Of a stretch of 64,000 nucleotides of DNA, positions 49,722 through 57,642 are shown one piece after another (within the stretch, counting starts at the first letter, position 1; each line of letters begins with the position of its first letter). The DNA is taken from the NCBI GenBank assembly GCA_963724705.1, contig CAVRVS010000002.1, positions 682,001-746,000 of the forward strand, in the 5' to 3' direction. A program made the translations under genes and the position numbers. The DNA comes from DASQPR01 sp963724705. GTDB taxonomy: Bacteria > Actinomycetota > Actinomycetes > Mycobacteriales > Micromonosporaceae. Under the pieces are notes generated by a model, which was not told the DNA's origin, did no database searches, and worked only from the letters and a program-made list of their open reading frames with translations.

Positions 49722-51403
49722 CGGGAGTCCGGCGCCGTGCGCGAGAACACAACCGTGGCCGCGTCCTCATGCCGAGGGGCCGGGCCAGGTGGGGCCGGGC
49801 GATGTGGGCCCGGACGGAGTGGGGCCGGACGATGTGGCGCCGGACGATCGGGGGCGGCACGATGTGCCGTCGCCGGGCGCTGTAGCGGCGGGTGAACCGG
49901 CGGCTGCCATACCGGAACGTGTGGCAGTTCGATGTCGTCGTCGGATTCTTCGTGCCCATGCGGCGTCTTGTGCCAGGTGCGCTTCCCGATGATCAGCTCG
50001 AACGTGGCGATGTAGGTCGAGCGGCTCATCCACAACCACATGAGCTGGGCGGCGAACATGTACTTGACCAGGCCAAACCGGCCGCGTGTGTGGTGCGCCT
50101 CGTCAAGGCATGTCTGCATCAGTTCGTGCAGGAGGCCGAAGTTGCCGATGATCATCAACGCCGTCGCGGTGTAATAAATCGGCGTGGGGAACAGACCCTG
50201 GATAACCGGTGATTTGGTAGCGAAGTCAGCGATCGTGATGGCGATGAAGATCGGGTTCAGGACGAACGTCAACGGCGTGCCCAGTGTGAGCAGGATGAAA
50301 CACAGCCAGCGATGTGGGCCCATCCGCCGCGCCGACCGCAGCGGGTGTCGGGTGTGCACTAGCCCGGTCTGCAGATAGCCGCCCTTCCACCGACGTTGCT
50401 GCTTGTCGACGACTCGACTGGAGACCGGTGCCTCCTCCAACGTCACCGACGGAAGCAGGTCCACCCGATAGCCCGATTCAACGAGGCGCGCACCGAGGTC
50501 GGCATCCTCGGTGAGGTTGTGCGGGTCCCACACGAGTCCACTGGGCAGGGCCGCGGCGAGTAGGGCCTCGACCTTGAAATGGTTTGACGTGCCGCCGAGC
50601 GGCACCGGCAGACCCAGCCGGACCAGACCAGGCAGGAACCGCCGGAAGTGGACCTTGTAGCCGATCCAGTACAGCGCTGACACCCAGTTGCTGTCGTCGT
50701 TCCAGAACACCAACTCGGCCTGTAGGCAGGCGATGTCACGACGGGCGGTCCGGAAGGTGGCGACCGCCTTCAGCAACTGGTCTGGATCCGGACGGTCCTC
50801 GGCGTCGTAGATCGTGACCAAGCTGCAGCGATCGGCGACGACGAGCGGGAATGCCACGTTCATCGCGTTCGGTTTGGTCTTCGGGCCACCAGCGGGGATC
50901 ACTACGACCACGATGTGCCCGAGGGGCCCGTACGGCGGTCGACCGTCGCCGTGGAACCGGAGGCCGATCGCGGCAGCCGCGGTCAAGGTTTCCTTGTCAT
51001 CGTGTTCGATGAGGATGTACACGTGCAGCCGGCTCTGCGGATAGTCCAGCTGACTGATCCGGGCCACCAGGCGGCGCAGCATGTTGGCTTCCTTGTGCAC
51101 CGGCAACAAGACGCCGTAGTGCGGAAGCTGGTCTGCTGGCGGAAGTAGCGCCTGCCGTAACGGTCGGTAACCCCGCCCAGCGATGGTCACCACCATCTTC
51201 AACAACGCGAAGATCAGGTAGAAGCCGACGAATATGCCGAAAACGACAGTGACTGTCGCCTTCGGCTGGCGCACCAACCCATAGACCACCGCAACGGCAA
51301 CGATGATGCCCAAGATCTTCTGGCCTGGGCTCAGGAGTCTGGCAGCGGGCGCGTCAGTCAGATTCGGGCGCGTGGCGGTGGTGCGAATCCCCGTGTTTCG
51401 CAT
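49718..51403 (-). CDS. family 2 glycosyltransferase, cellulose-synthase-like
   Basis: A 561-residue membrane glycosyltransferase. Two N-terminal spans (KILGIIVAVAVVYGLV and ATVTVVFGIFVGFYLIFALL) precede the GT-A domain with IYDAEDRPD (metal-binding DxD region), LTEDADLG (catalytic base) and QQRRWKGG (QxxRW, processive type). Three to four spans follow. The C-terminal 70 residues are a Pro/His/Arg-rich repeat tail. It probably polymerises and extrudes a polysaccharide. The start at ATG 51403 is preferred over TTG 51406. It is first in the three-gene glycan operon. Confidence 0.93.
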   Translation of the reverse strand: MRNTGIRTTATRPNLTDAPAARLLSPGQKILGIIVAVAVVYGLVRQPKATVTVVFGIFVGFYLIFALLKMVVTIAGRGYRPLRQALLPPADQLPHYGVLLPVHKEANMLRRLVARISQLDYPQSRLHVYILIEHDDKETLTAAAAIGLRFHGDGRPPYGPLGHIVVVVIPAGGPKTKPNAMNVAFPLVVADRCSLVTIYDAEDRPDPDQLLKAVATFRTARRDIACLQAELVFWNDDSNWVSALYWIGYKVHFRRFLPGLVRLGLPVPLGGTSNHFKVEALLAAALPSGLVWDPHNLTEDADLGARLVESGYRVDLLPSVTLEEAPVSSRVVDKQQRRWKGGYLQTGLVHTRHPLRSARRMGPHRWLCFILLTLGTPLTFVLNPIFIAITIADFATKSPVIQGLFPTPIYYTATALMIIGNFGLLHELMQTCLDEAHHTRGRFGLVKYMFAAQLMWLWMSRSTYIATFELIIGKRTWHKTPHGHEESDDDIELPHVPVWQPPVHPPLQRPATAHRAAPDRPAPHRPAPLRPGPHRPAPPGPAPRHEDAATVVFSRTAPDSR

Positions 51404-51735
51404 CAAATGTCTGTGCTCCGGTAGTCACCAACTTGCGCGGCTGCGCATCTTCCGCCAGGTCACGATAGCCGGGCGTAGGGCGATGGCTGAACGATAGAGA
51501 CCCAGCAGTGAAGCGGACAACCCTTGATCGGGCTAACTTTTCAGTGAGCGATATGGTTACTGTCACTTCCCGCACTCCACGGGATTCCTGCGACGACACT
51601 GCGTGACGTTCGATGCCGGACAGTCCTGGGTGGAACGCTTGACCGGCTGCCCGCCGTACTGAATAGGCATCGTGCTGTCGGAGCGCCAGTTGACATCATT
51701 CGTGCCGTATCGGCGGCGTCGCATACGCTGGCGCG
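51404..51735. other. intergenic region between glycan operon and nucS
   Basis: No convincing gene in 332 bases. On the minus strand TTGTCC (51520-51515) and TATCGT (51496-51491), 18 bp apart, form a reasonable promoter for the glycan operon with an 88-nt leader. On the plus strand TACGCT at 51724-51729 lies 6 nt before the nucS start. Confidence 0.45.
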
Positions 51736-52395
51736 GTGCGTCTGGTCATAGCGCGGTGCTCGGTGGACTACGTCGGTCGCCTGTCGGCTCATCTGCCACT
51801 GGCAACGCGGCTCGTGATGGTCAAGGCCGACGGTTCGGTGTCGATTCACGCGGACGACCGGGCGTACAAGCCGCTGAACTGGATGAGCCCGCCGTGCCGG
51901 ATCGAGGAGGCGCCCGGCGTGTGGCGCGTGGTCAACAAGGCGGGCGAAGAGTTGCGGATTACGCTCGACGAGATCTTCCACGACACCGCATACGAGTTGG
52001 GTCCCGACCCTGGCCTGCGCAAAGACGGTGTGGAAGCTCACCTGCAAGAACTGCTGGCTGCGTCGCCCGCCGCGTTGGGTGACGGCTTTACGTTGGTACG
52101 TCGAGAGTTTCCCACCGCGATCGGTCCGGTCGACCTGCTGTGCCGGGACACCAACGGCGCCACGGTCGCCGTTGAGGTCAAACGACGTGGCGAGATCGAT
52201 GGTGTAGAACAACTGACCCGCTATCTGGAGCTGCTGAACCGCGATCCATTGCTGGCGCCCGTGTCCGGCGTCTTCGCGGCGCAGGAAATCAAGCCGCAGG
52301 CGCGTGTTCTTGCCGCCGACCGCGGCATCCGTTGTGTCGTCGTCGACTACGACGCCTTACGTGGCACCGATAGCAAAGACGACCGACTTTTCTAG
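51736..52395 (+). CDS. nucS: endonuclease NucS, mismatch-specific
   Basis: A 219-residue nuclease that cuts at mismatches and provides non-canonical mismatch repair in actinobacteria lacking MutS/MutL. The N-terminal DNA-binding domain (about 1-100; MRLVIARCSVDYVGRLSAHLP) is followed by a RecB-like nuclease domain with GPVDLLCRD and VAVEVKRRGEIDGVEQLTRYLE, holding the catalytic Asp and Glu-x-Lys. The C-terminal tail DSKDDRLF would contact the sliding clamp. GTG 51736 follows TACGCT by 6 nt, so the mRNA is probably leaderless. Confidence 0.96.
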   Translation: MRLVIARCSVDYVGRLSAHLPLATRLVMVKADGSVSIHADDRAYKPLNWMSPPCRIEEAPGVWRVVNKAGEELRITLDEIFHDTAYELGPDPGLRKDGVEAHLQELLAASPAALGDGFTLVRREFPTAIGPVDLLCRDTNGATVAVEVKRRGEIDGVEQLTRYLELLNRDPLLAPVSGVFAAQEIKPQARVLAADRGIRCVVVDYDALRGTDSKDDRLF

Positions 52396-52548
52396 TCCGC
52401 TCGGGTCGGCGGGTGTCCGTCTGCGACGGTGGCGGCGAGTTATGAGTCGAAGAAATCTCAGCGGAGCGTGTCGGATCGAGGCGGCGGCGTTCGTAGCACG
52501 GGCGAAAGGCGGCCCGAGAGGCGGCCACGACGACAGGAGATGATCCCG

Positions 52549-52881
52549 ATGGTGCAATATCTGATGTCCGTACTCACCGAAACGCCCGATTTGGCTACCG
52601 CGGAGGAGATGGCCGCGATCGACGCCTTCAACGAGCAGCTCAAGACCGACGGCTACTGGGTCTTCGCCAACGGCCTCGCATCGCCCAGCACGGCCACGGT
52701 CGTCGACGGCCGGGATGGGGAGCCCGTGTTCACCGACGGCCCGTACGTGGAGTCGAAGGAGTACATCATCGGCTTCTGGATCGTTAACGCGCCCGATCTC
52801 GACGTGGCGCTTCGGCTAGCTGCCGCGGGATCGAAGAGCTGCAATCGGCGGGTCGAGCTGCGGCCGTTCCTGGGCGAATGA
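52549..52881 (+). CDS. YCII/DGPF domain protein, second copy
   Basis: A 110-residue DGPF-family protein with the motif as TDGPYVESKEY; the terminal Phe of DGPF is Tyr here. The start M-V-Q-Y-L-M-S at 52549 is preferred because AGGAG (52535-52539) is 9 nt before it, while the ATG at 52540 directly abuts the site. It overlaps the following sigma gene by 4 nt (ATGA). It is paralogous to 4768-5115, with only modest sequence similarity. Confidence 0.92.
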   Translation: MVQYLMSVLTETPDLATAEEMAAIDAFNEQLKTDGYWVFANGLASPSTATVVDGRDGEPVFTDGPYVESKEYIIGFWIVNAPDLDVALRLAAAGSKSCNRRVELRPFLGE

Positions 52882-54107
52882 CCGACATCGGCGAGGTGAT
52901 CGCCCGAGCCCACCGCGAGGAGTGGGCCCGGGTGGTCGCGACCCTGGCCCGGCGCCTCGGGGACCTTGACATCGCTGAGGAGATGGCCGCCGAGGCGTTC
53001 GCGACCGCAGTCGAGCGCTGGCCGATCGATGGGGTGCCTCCGAATCCCGGTGCGTGGCTGACCACCACCGGCTACCGCAAAGCAATCGACCGGCTCCGGC
53101 GCGAGGTCAAGCGCGAGGAAAAGCACAGGGAGGCGCTGATGCTGTCCGATCCCTCCGACACCTCCGAGCCGCTCGGCGCCATCGACGACGACCGGCTCCG
53201 CCTCGTGTTCACGTGCTGCCACCCCGCTCTGGCGATGGAGTCTCGGGTCGGGCTGACCCTGCGGATGGTCGGCGGGCTCACAGTCCCCGAAATCGCCCAC
53301 GCGTTCCTGGTCGAGGAGTCGGCCATGGGCCAGCGGATCACCCGCGCGAAGGCGAAGATCAAGGCAGCGAAGATTCCCTATCGCGTGCCGTCACGTGAGG
53401 ACCTCCCGACCCGGGTCACCGGGGTGCTCGCCGTCCTTTACCTGATCTTCAACGAGGGCTACCTGGCCTCTGACCCCGAGAAGGAGGCGGTCCGCAGCGA
53501 CCTGACCACCGAGGCGATCCGGCTGACCCGGCTGGTCCGTGCGCTGATGCCGGCGGACGGCGAGGTCGCCGGACTTTTGGCGCTGATGCTCCTGACCGAG
53601 GCCCGCCGGCTGGCGCGCATATCGGCGAGCGGTGAGCTCGTCACTCTCGACGAGCAGGACCGCGGCGCCTGGGATCGAGAGCTGATCGCCGAGGGCCACG
53701 CCCTGGTCCGCGCGCGCCTCGCGTCCGGCCAGGCGCCGGGGCGTTACCAGATCCTCGCCGCGATCAACGCCGTCCACACCGACGCCCGCGACGTGCGTGA
53801 CACCGACTGGTCGCAGATCGTCGCCCTCTACCACCAGCTAGTCCAGCTCGACCCCTCACCCATCGTGCGGCTCAACCGAGCGATCGCGATCGCCGAACTC
53901 GACGGACCGGAGGTCGCCCTGGCGGAGGTGAGCGGCCTGCCGCTGGAGGGCTACCACGCCTTCCACGCGACTCGCGCCGATCTGCTGCGCCGGCTGGGCC
54001 GGAGCGAGGAGTCGCGGGCGGCGTACGACCGCGCCATCGCGTTGGCCGGCAACACCGCCGAGACCGCGTACCTCATCCGTCGCCGCGACCAGTTGGCCGG
54101 CCCGTGA
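52878..54107 (+). CDS. ECF42-type RNA polymerase sigma factor, second copy
   Basis: A 409-residue sigma factor with sigma-2 (about 10-85; GDLDIAEEMAAEAFATAVERW), sigma-4 (about 125-180; LRMVGGLTVPEIAHAFLVEE) and the long helical C-terminal extension with PADGEVAGLLALMLLTEARR. The ATGA overlap with the DGPF gene indicates translational coupling. It differs clearly from the paralog at 5132-6403 (for example LVEESAMGQRI versus VSEPTMAARV in the recognition region), so the two probably recognise different promoters. The input signal is unknown. Confidence 0.93.
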   Translation: MTDIGEVIARAHREEWARVVATLARRLGDLDIAEEMAAEAFATAVERWPIDGVPPNPGAWLTTTGYRKAIDRLRREVKREEKHREALMLSDPSDTSEPLGAIDDDRLRLVFTCCHPALAMESRVGLTLRMVGGLTVPEIAHAFLVEESAMGQRITRAKAKIKAAKIPYRVPSREDLPTRVTGVLAVLYLIFNEGYLASDPEKEAVRSDLTTEAIRLTRLVRALMPADGEVAGLLALMLLTEARRLARISASGELVTLDEQDRGAWDRELIAEGHALVRARLASGQAPGRYQILAAINAVHTDARDVRDTDWSQIVALYHQLVQLDPSPIVRLNRAIAIAELDGPEVALAEVSGLPLEGYHAFHATRADLLRRLGRSEESRAAYDRAIALAGNTAETAYLIRRRDQLAGP

Positions 54108-54265
54108 ACCGCGCCACCCGGCCGCCGTCAGCCACCGGAGCCCCGGCGCGCCGGTGCGACACCCTGCGTGGCTTCGAGCGCGGCCAGCCCGACTGTGTTC
54201 TAGAGTCCGTTTCGAACGTGTATGCCCGCTAAGTGGCGCGGCAGCGGCGCAGACGGGAGGTGGAC

Positions 54266-54580
54266 GTGGCCGCGGCGACGACGACCGAGATCGGGTTGGT
54301 CGTCGTCGGGCGCCCGTCCAGCCGGTGGTGGCAACGGCCGATCCCGTGCCGGGTCGAACTCGATGGTGATCCGGTCGGGTCGGTGGCCCACCACGGCGAA
54401 CTCGCGGTCATGGTCCGGCCGGGACACCACATCGTCAGCGCCGGGATCTGGCGCGCCCGTACCACCGGCCATCCGTTCGAGGTCGCGCAGGACGCAACCG
54501 TGTACGTCGACGTCGTGCCGAACCGATATCCGGCGATCCGGCGCGGTGCCGAGCCGATCTGCCTGCGATTCGGTCTGTGA
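54266..54580 (+). CDS. small beta-rich protein, unknown
   Basis: A 104-residue protein. GGGAGG at 54255-54260 lies 5 nt before GTG 54266, giving V-A-A-A-T-T-T-E-I-G; the longer frame from 54233 lacks a site. It has strand-like segments (GLVVVGRPSSRWWQRPIPC, RVELDGDPVGSVAHHGELAVMV, HHIVSAGIWRARTTGHPFEV) resembling PEGA-type surface domains, but no signal peptide or membrane span. TAGAGT at 54202 could be a -10 element. It ends 25 bp from the convergent oxygenase gene. Function unknown. Confidence 0.6.
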   Translation: MAAATTTEIGLVVVGRPSSRWWQRPIPCRVELDGDPVGSVAHHGELAVMVRPGHHIVSAGIWRARTTGHPFEVAQDATVYVDVVPNRYPAIRRGAEPICLRFGL

Positions 54581-54605
54581 CGCTAGCCCGTCGGACCGAC
54601 AGAGC

Positions 54606-55760
54606 TCACGCGCGTGAGTATGCCGGCGCGCGCGGGATCAGCCTCACGTCCTGGTACCCCCGGACGAGCATGGTGACCCAGTCGTAGATCGCGCTCTCGT
54701 TGGGCGCCAAGGGTCCGGGCCGGTGATGGGGCGAGGCGAGACCGCGCTGGACCGACTCGACCGCCGACCAGTCCTGCTCGTTCGTACGGTCCCAGAACTC
54801 GACGGCGTACCCCGGATCGACATCGGGCGCCGTGAACAGCCACTGGCACTCGACGAACGTACGACCCGGTGACAACGGCACCAGGCGGTGCGTCATCACG
54901 TAGTCCGGATGCAACGACAGCAGCAGGTGCGGGAAGACGCCGATGTACGTGACCGTGCGCGGGTTCACGCCGGGGAGCGTCGCCGCGTGCGACGAGCCAT
55001 CGAACGACATCGTCTGCGCGTGCGGCAGGAGATCCATGGTGCCGCCGACCCAGGCGCCGGGCCCGGTGCCGTTGTCCCCCGAGGCGGGCGCCGTCACCGT
55101 ACACAGCTCCGGATGGATCATCGGGCAGTGGTAGCACTCGTGGTAGTTCTCCACGATTAGCTTCCAGTTGGCCGCGACCTCATAGCGGTGGGTCGCCGCG
55201 ACGTGCAGCCGCTCGGGGGCGTAGGGCGCGACCCAGTCGTCCAACTCGCCGATGAATTCCGCGAACGGTGTGGCCCCGCCGGCCGCGTTCACGAACACCC
55301 AGCCGTGCCAGTCGACGGCCGGTAGTTCGACGAGGCCCCACGGCGCTCGATCGAAGTCGGCCGGCATGTCCGGAGCGGCCTGCAGCGATCCGTCCAGTCG
55401 GTAGGCCCACCCGTGGTACGGGCAGACGATCGCTCGCTTGGCGGCGTCCGTACCAACGGGAAGCAGTTCATGACCGCGATGCCGGCACACGTTCGCGAAG
55501 GCCCGCACCGTGTCATCGCCGGCCACCGTGACGAGCACACCGAGATCGCCCACTGCGTAGGCCCGCTGACCGATGGCCGGACGGCGCCCGAGGCACGTCC
55601 AGGTGCCCGCGAAGAAGTGCGCACGCTCCCAGCCGAGCACGCCCGGCGAGGTGTACGCCGCGGACGGCAGCATCCGGGACTGGCCGAACGGGCGGGCGAC
55701 AGCGGCGAGATCGGCGGGATCGAGCAGGTCAGCGGGGATCACCGCGCCATCTTCACCCAT
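54606..55760 (-). CDS. Rieske aromatic-ring-hydroxylating oxygenase, alpha subunit
   Basis: A 384-residue Rieske non-heme iron oxygenase. The [2Fe-2S] ligands are Cys92-x-His94 (CRHRGHE) and Cys113-x2-His116 (CPYHGW). The mononuclear iron site is in NYHECYHCPMIHPE, with the third ligand further on. It resembles the quaternary-amine/ring-hydroxylating group rather than a classical dioxygenase with a beta subunit; no reductase or ferredoxin gene is adjacent, so electrons come from elsewhere. The start M-G-E-D-G-A at 55760 is preferred over TTG 55778. Substrate unknown. Confidence 0.92.
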   Translation of the reverse strand: MGEDGAVIPADLLDPADLAAVARPFGQSRMLPSAAYTSPGVLGWERAHFFAGTWTCLGRRPAIGQRAYAVGDLGVLVTVAGDDTVRAFANVCRHRGHELLPVGTDAAKRAIVCPYHGWAYRLDGSLQAAPDMPADFDRAPWGLVELPAVDWHGWVFVNAAGGATPFAEFIGELDDWVAPYAPERLHVAATHRYEVAANWKLIVENYHECYHCPMIHPELCTVTAPASGDNGTGPGAWVGGTMDLLPHAQTMSFDGSSHAATLPGVNPRTVTYIGVFPHLLLSLHPDYVMTHRLVPLSPGRTFVECQWLFTAPDVDPGYAVEFWDRTNEQDWSAVESVQRGLASPHHRPGPLAPNESAIYDWVTMLVRGYQDVRLIPRAPAYSRA

Positions 55761-55901
55761 CGGTGGCCGTTTACCCAAGGGCGTTTCGCGCGGGTGTCGG
55801 AGGCTTTACATCGACGTCCGTCGTCGGCATCGTTGAGCAGGCGCACGGATGGCGCGACGAGCCCGCCGGCGCGTTCACAGACGGCTCACAAGGGGGAGTT
55901 C

Positions 55902-57578
55902 ATGACGCAGGCGTATCCAGCCGTGCCGTTGCCCGGCAGTCGGCGGGATCCCGTCCCCGGCGCCGTGCGAGTGGCCGACGCGGCGCCCGATGAGACGGTG
56001 TTCGCGACGGTCGTCCTGCGCCGCCAGGCGGACCAACCGGGCGTGTCGGGGGACGCCGGCGCGGCCGCCGACCCGGATGACATCCAGGACGTGCGTACGT
56101 TTGCTACGGCGGCCGGTCTCGACGTTGCCGCCGTCAATCTGGCCGCCCGTTCGATCCGCTTGCGCGGCACGGCGGCCGCCATGTCGGCGGCGTTCGGTGT
56201 GGACCTCGGGGCGTACGAAACGGTTGGTCTGCGCTACCGGGGGCGGGAGGGTTCGATCTACCTGCCGGAGGAGCTCGACGGCGTGGTCGTCGCCGTGCTG
56301 GGTCTGGACAATCGACCGGCGGCGCGGGCGCACTTCCGGATCGCGGGCTCGCCCGGCCACCTGACCGCCGCCGCGCGTTCGGGGACCGAGTCGGCCGCAC
56401 CCGCGTTGGTACCGACGGGATACTCGCCCCCGGCGATCGCGGCGGCGTACGGGTTTCCGACCAACGTCGACGGCAGCGGTCAGACCGTCGCGATCATCGA
56501 GCTCGGTGGCGGCTTCCGTACCACCGATCTCGACGCCTACTTCAGCGGACTCGGTCTCCGTACGCCTACGGTCGAGGCGGTCGACGTCGACGGCGCCACG
56601 AATTCTCCCGGGGCCGACGCCGACGGAGAGGTCATGCTCGACATCGAGGTCGTCGGAGCCGTCGCTCCCGGCGCCACGATGGCCGTCTACTTCGGGCCGA
56701 ACACCACCGACGGCTTCTACGACGCGATCGCCGCCGCGGTCCACGACAACGCCCGCCGGCCGTCGGTCATCTCGATCAGCTGGGGCCAGGCGGAAGCGGG
56801 TTGGACCGCGTCGCAGCTCGACGCGTACGAGGCGTTGTTCGCCGACGCGGCCGCGGCCGGCATCAGTGTCTACGTCGCGGCCGGCGATAATGGCGCGACC
56901 GACGGCGACAACGACGGTGGGCTGCACGTCGACTTCCCGGCGTCCAGCCCCTCCGCCGTCGGATGCGGTGGCACGACGCTGACCTTGAGCGGGACCACGA
57001 TCACCGACGAAATCGTCTGGAACGAGCTCAGATCCAATGACGGGGCGACCGGTGGCGGGATCTCGAGCCACTTCTCGACCCCGGCGTACCAGACCGGCGC
57101 CGGCCTCGCCGACGAAGGGCGCGGCGTGCCCGACATCGCCGGCAACGCCGACCCGTTCACCGGCTACATCGTTCGGGTCAACGGTCAGAACCAGGTCATT
57201 GGCGGTACGAGTGCGGTCGCGCCGCTGTGGGCCGCGCTGACCGCGCTCGCCAACCAGCGAAACGGATCGCCGGTCGGCCCGCCGCACATGCGCCTCTATG
57301 CGACGCCGACCGCGCTGCGTGACATCACTGTCGGAGACAACGGTGGATACACGGCCACGGCCGGCTGGGACGCCTGCACCGGGCTCGGAACGCCACACGG
57401 CGACCTCGTGGTCGCCGCCTTCGCGTCGGTGGCCCGCGCCGCCAGCGACGACATCCGATCCGGTCGCGTCCGGCCCGTCAGCACCTGCGCCCGCTCAGCC
57501 AACGCGCGTACCGCCCGGCGGCGCGGACGGCGCCGACTCCGGTACGTCATCGAACGAATTCTCGTGGTAGTGCGGTAG
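55902..57578 (+). CDS. sedolisin (S53) family serine-carboxyl peptidase
   Basis: A 558-residue protease precursor. Residues about 10-160 are the pro-kumamolisin activation domain (TAAAMSAAFGVDLGAYE). The mature domain holds the Glu-Asp pair as E243-x3-D247 (DGEVMLDIEV), the oxyanion aspartate near VAAGDNGATDGDNDGG, and the nucleophile Ser437 in GGTSAVAP. The calcium-site region at the end appears as DITVGDNGGYTATAGWDACTGLG. No signal peptide is visible, which is common in annotated kumamolisins, so export is unclear. The tail of about 50 residues is Arg-rich. GGGGGAG precedes the ATG. Confidence 0.93.
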   Translation: MTQAYPAVPLPGSRRDPVPGAVRVADAAPDETVFATVVLRRQADQPGVSGDAGAAADPDDIQDVRTFATAAGLDVAAVNLAARSIRLRGTAAAMSAAFGVDLGAYETVGLRYRGREGSIYLPEELDGVVVAVLGLDNRPAARAHFRIAGSPGHLTAAARSGTESAAPALVPTGYSPPAIAAAYGFPTNVDGSGQTVAIIELGGGFRTTDLDAYFSGLGLRTPTVEAVDVDGATNSPGADADGEVMLDIEVVGAVAPGATMAVYFGPNTTDGFYDAIAAAVHDNARRPSVISISWGQAEAGWTASQLDAYEALFADAAAAGISVYVAAGDNGATDGDNDGGLHVDFPASSPSAVGCGGTTLTLSGTTITDEIVWNELRSNDGATGGGISSHFSTPAYQTGAGLADEGRGVPDIAGNADPFTGYIVRVNGQNQVIGGTSAVAPLWAALTALANQRNGSPVGPPHMRLYATPTALRDITVGDNGGYTATAGWDACTGLGTPHGDLVVAAFASVARAASDDIRSGRVRPVSTCARSANARTARRRGRRRLRYVIERILVVVR

Positions 57579-57642
57579 CCCGCCGATGTGAGCGAGGGGA
57601 CCCGGGGTCGCCGCGGCCGGCCCGGCGCGGCAGGATCGGACC

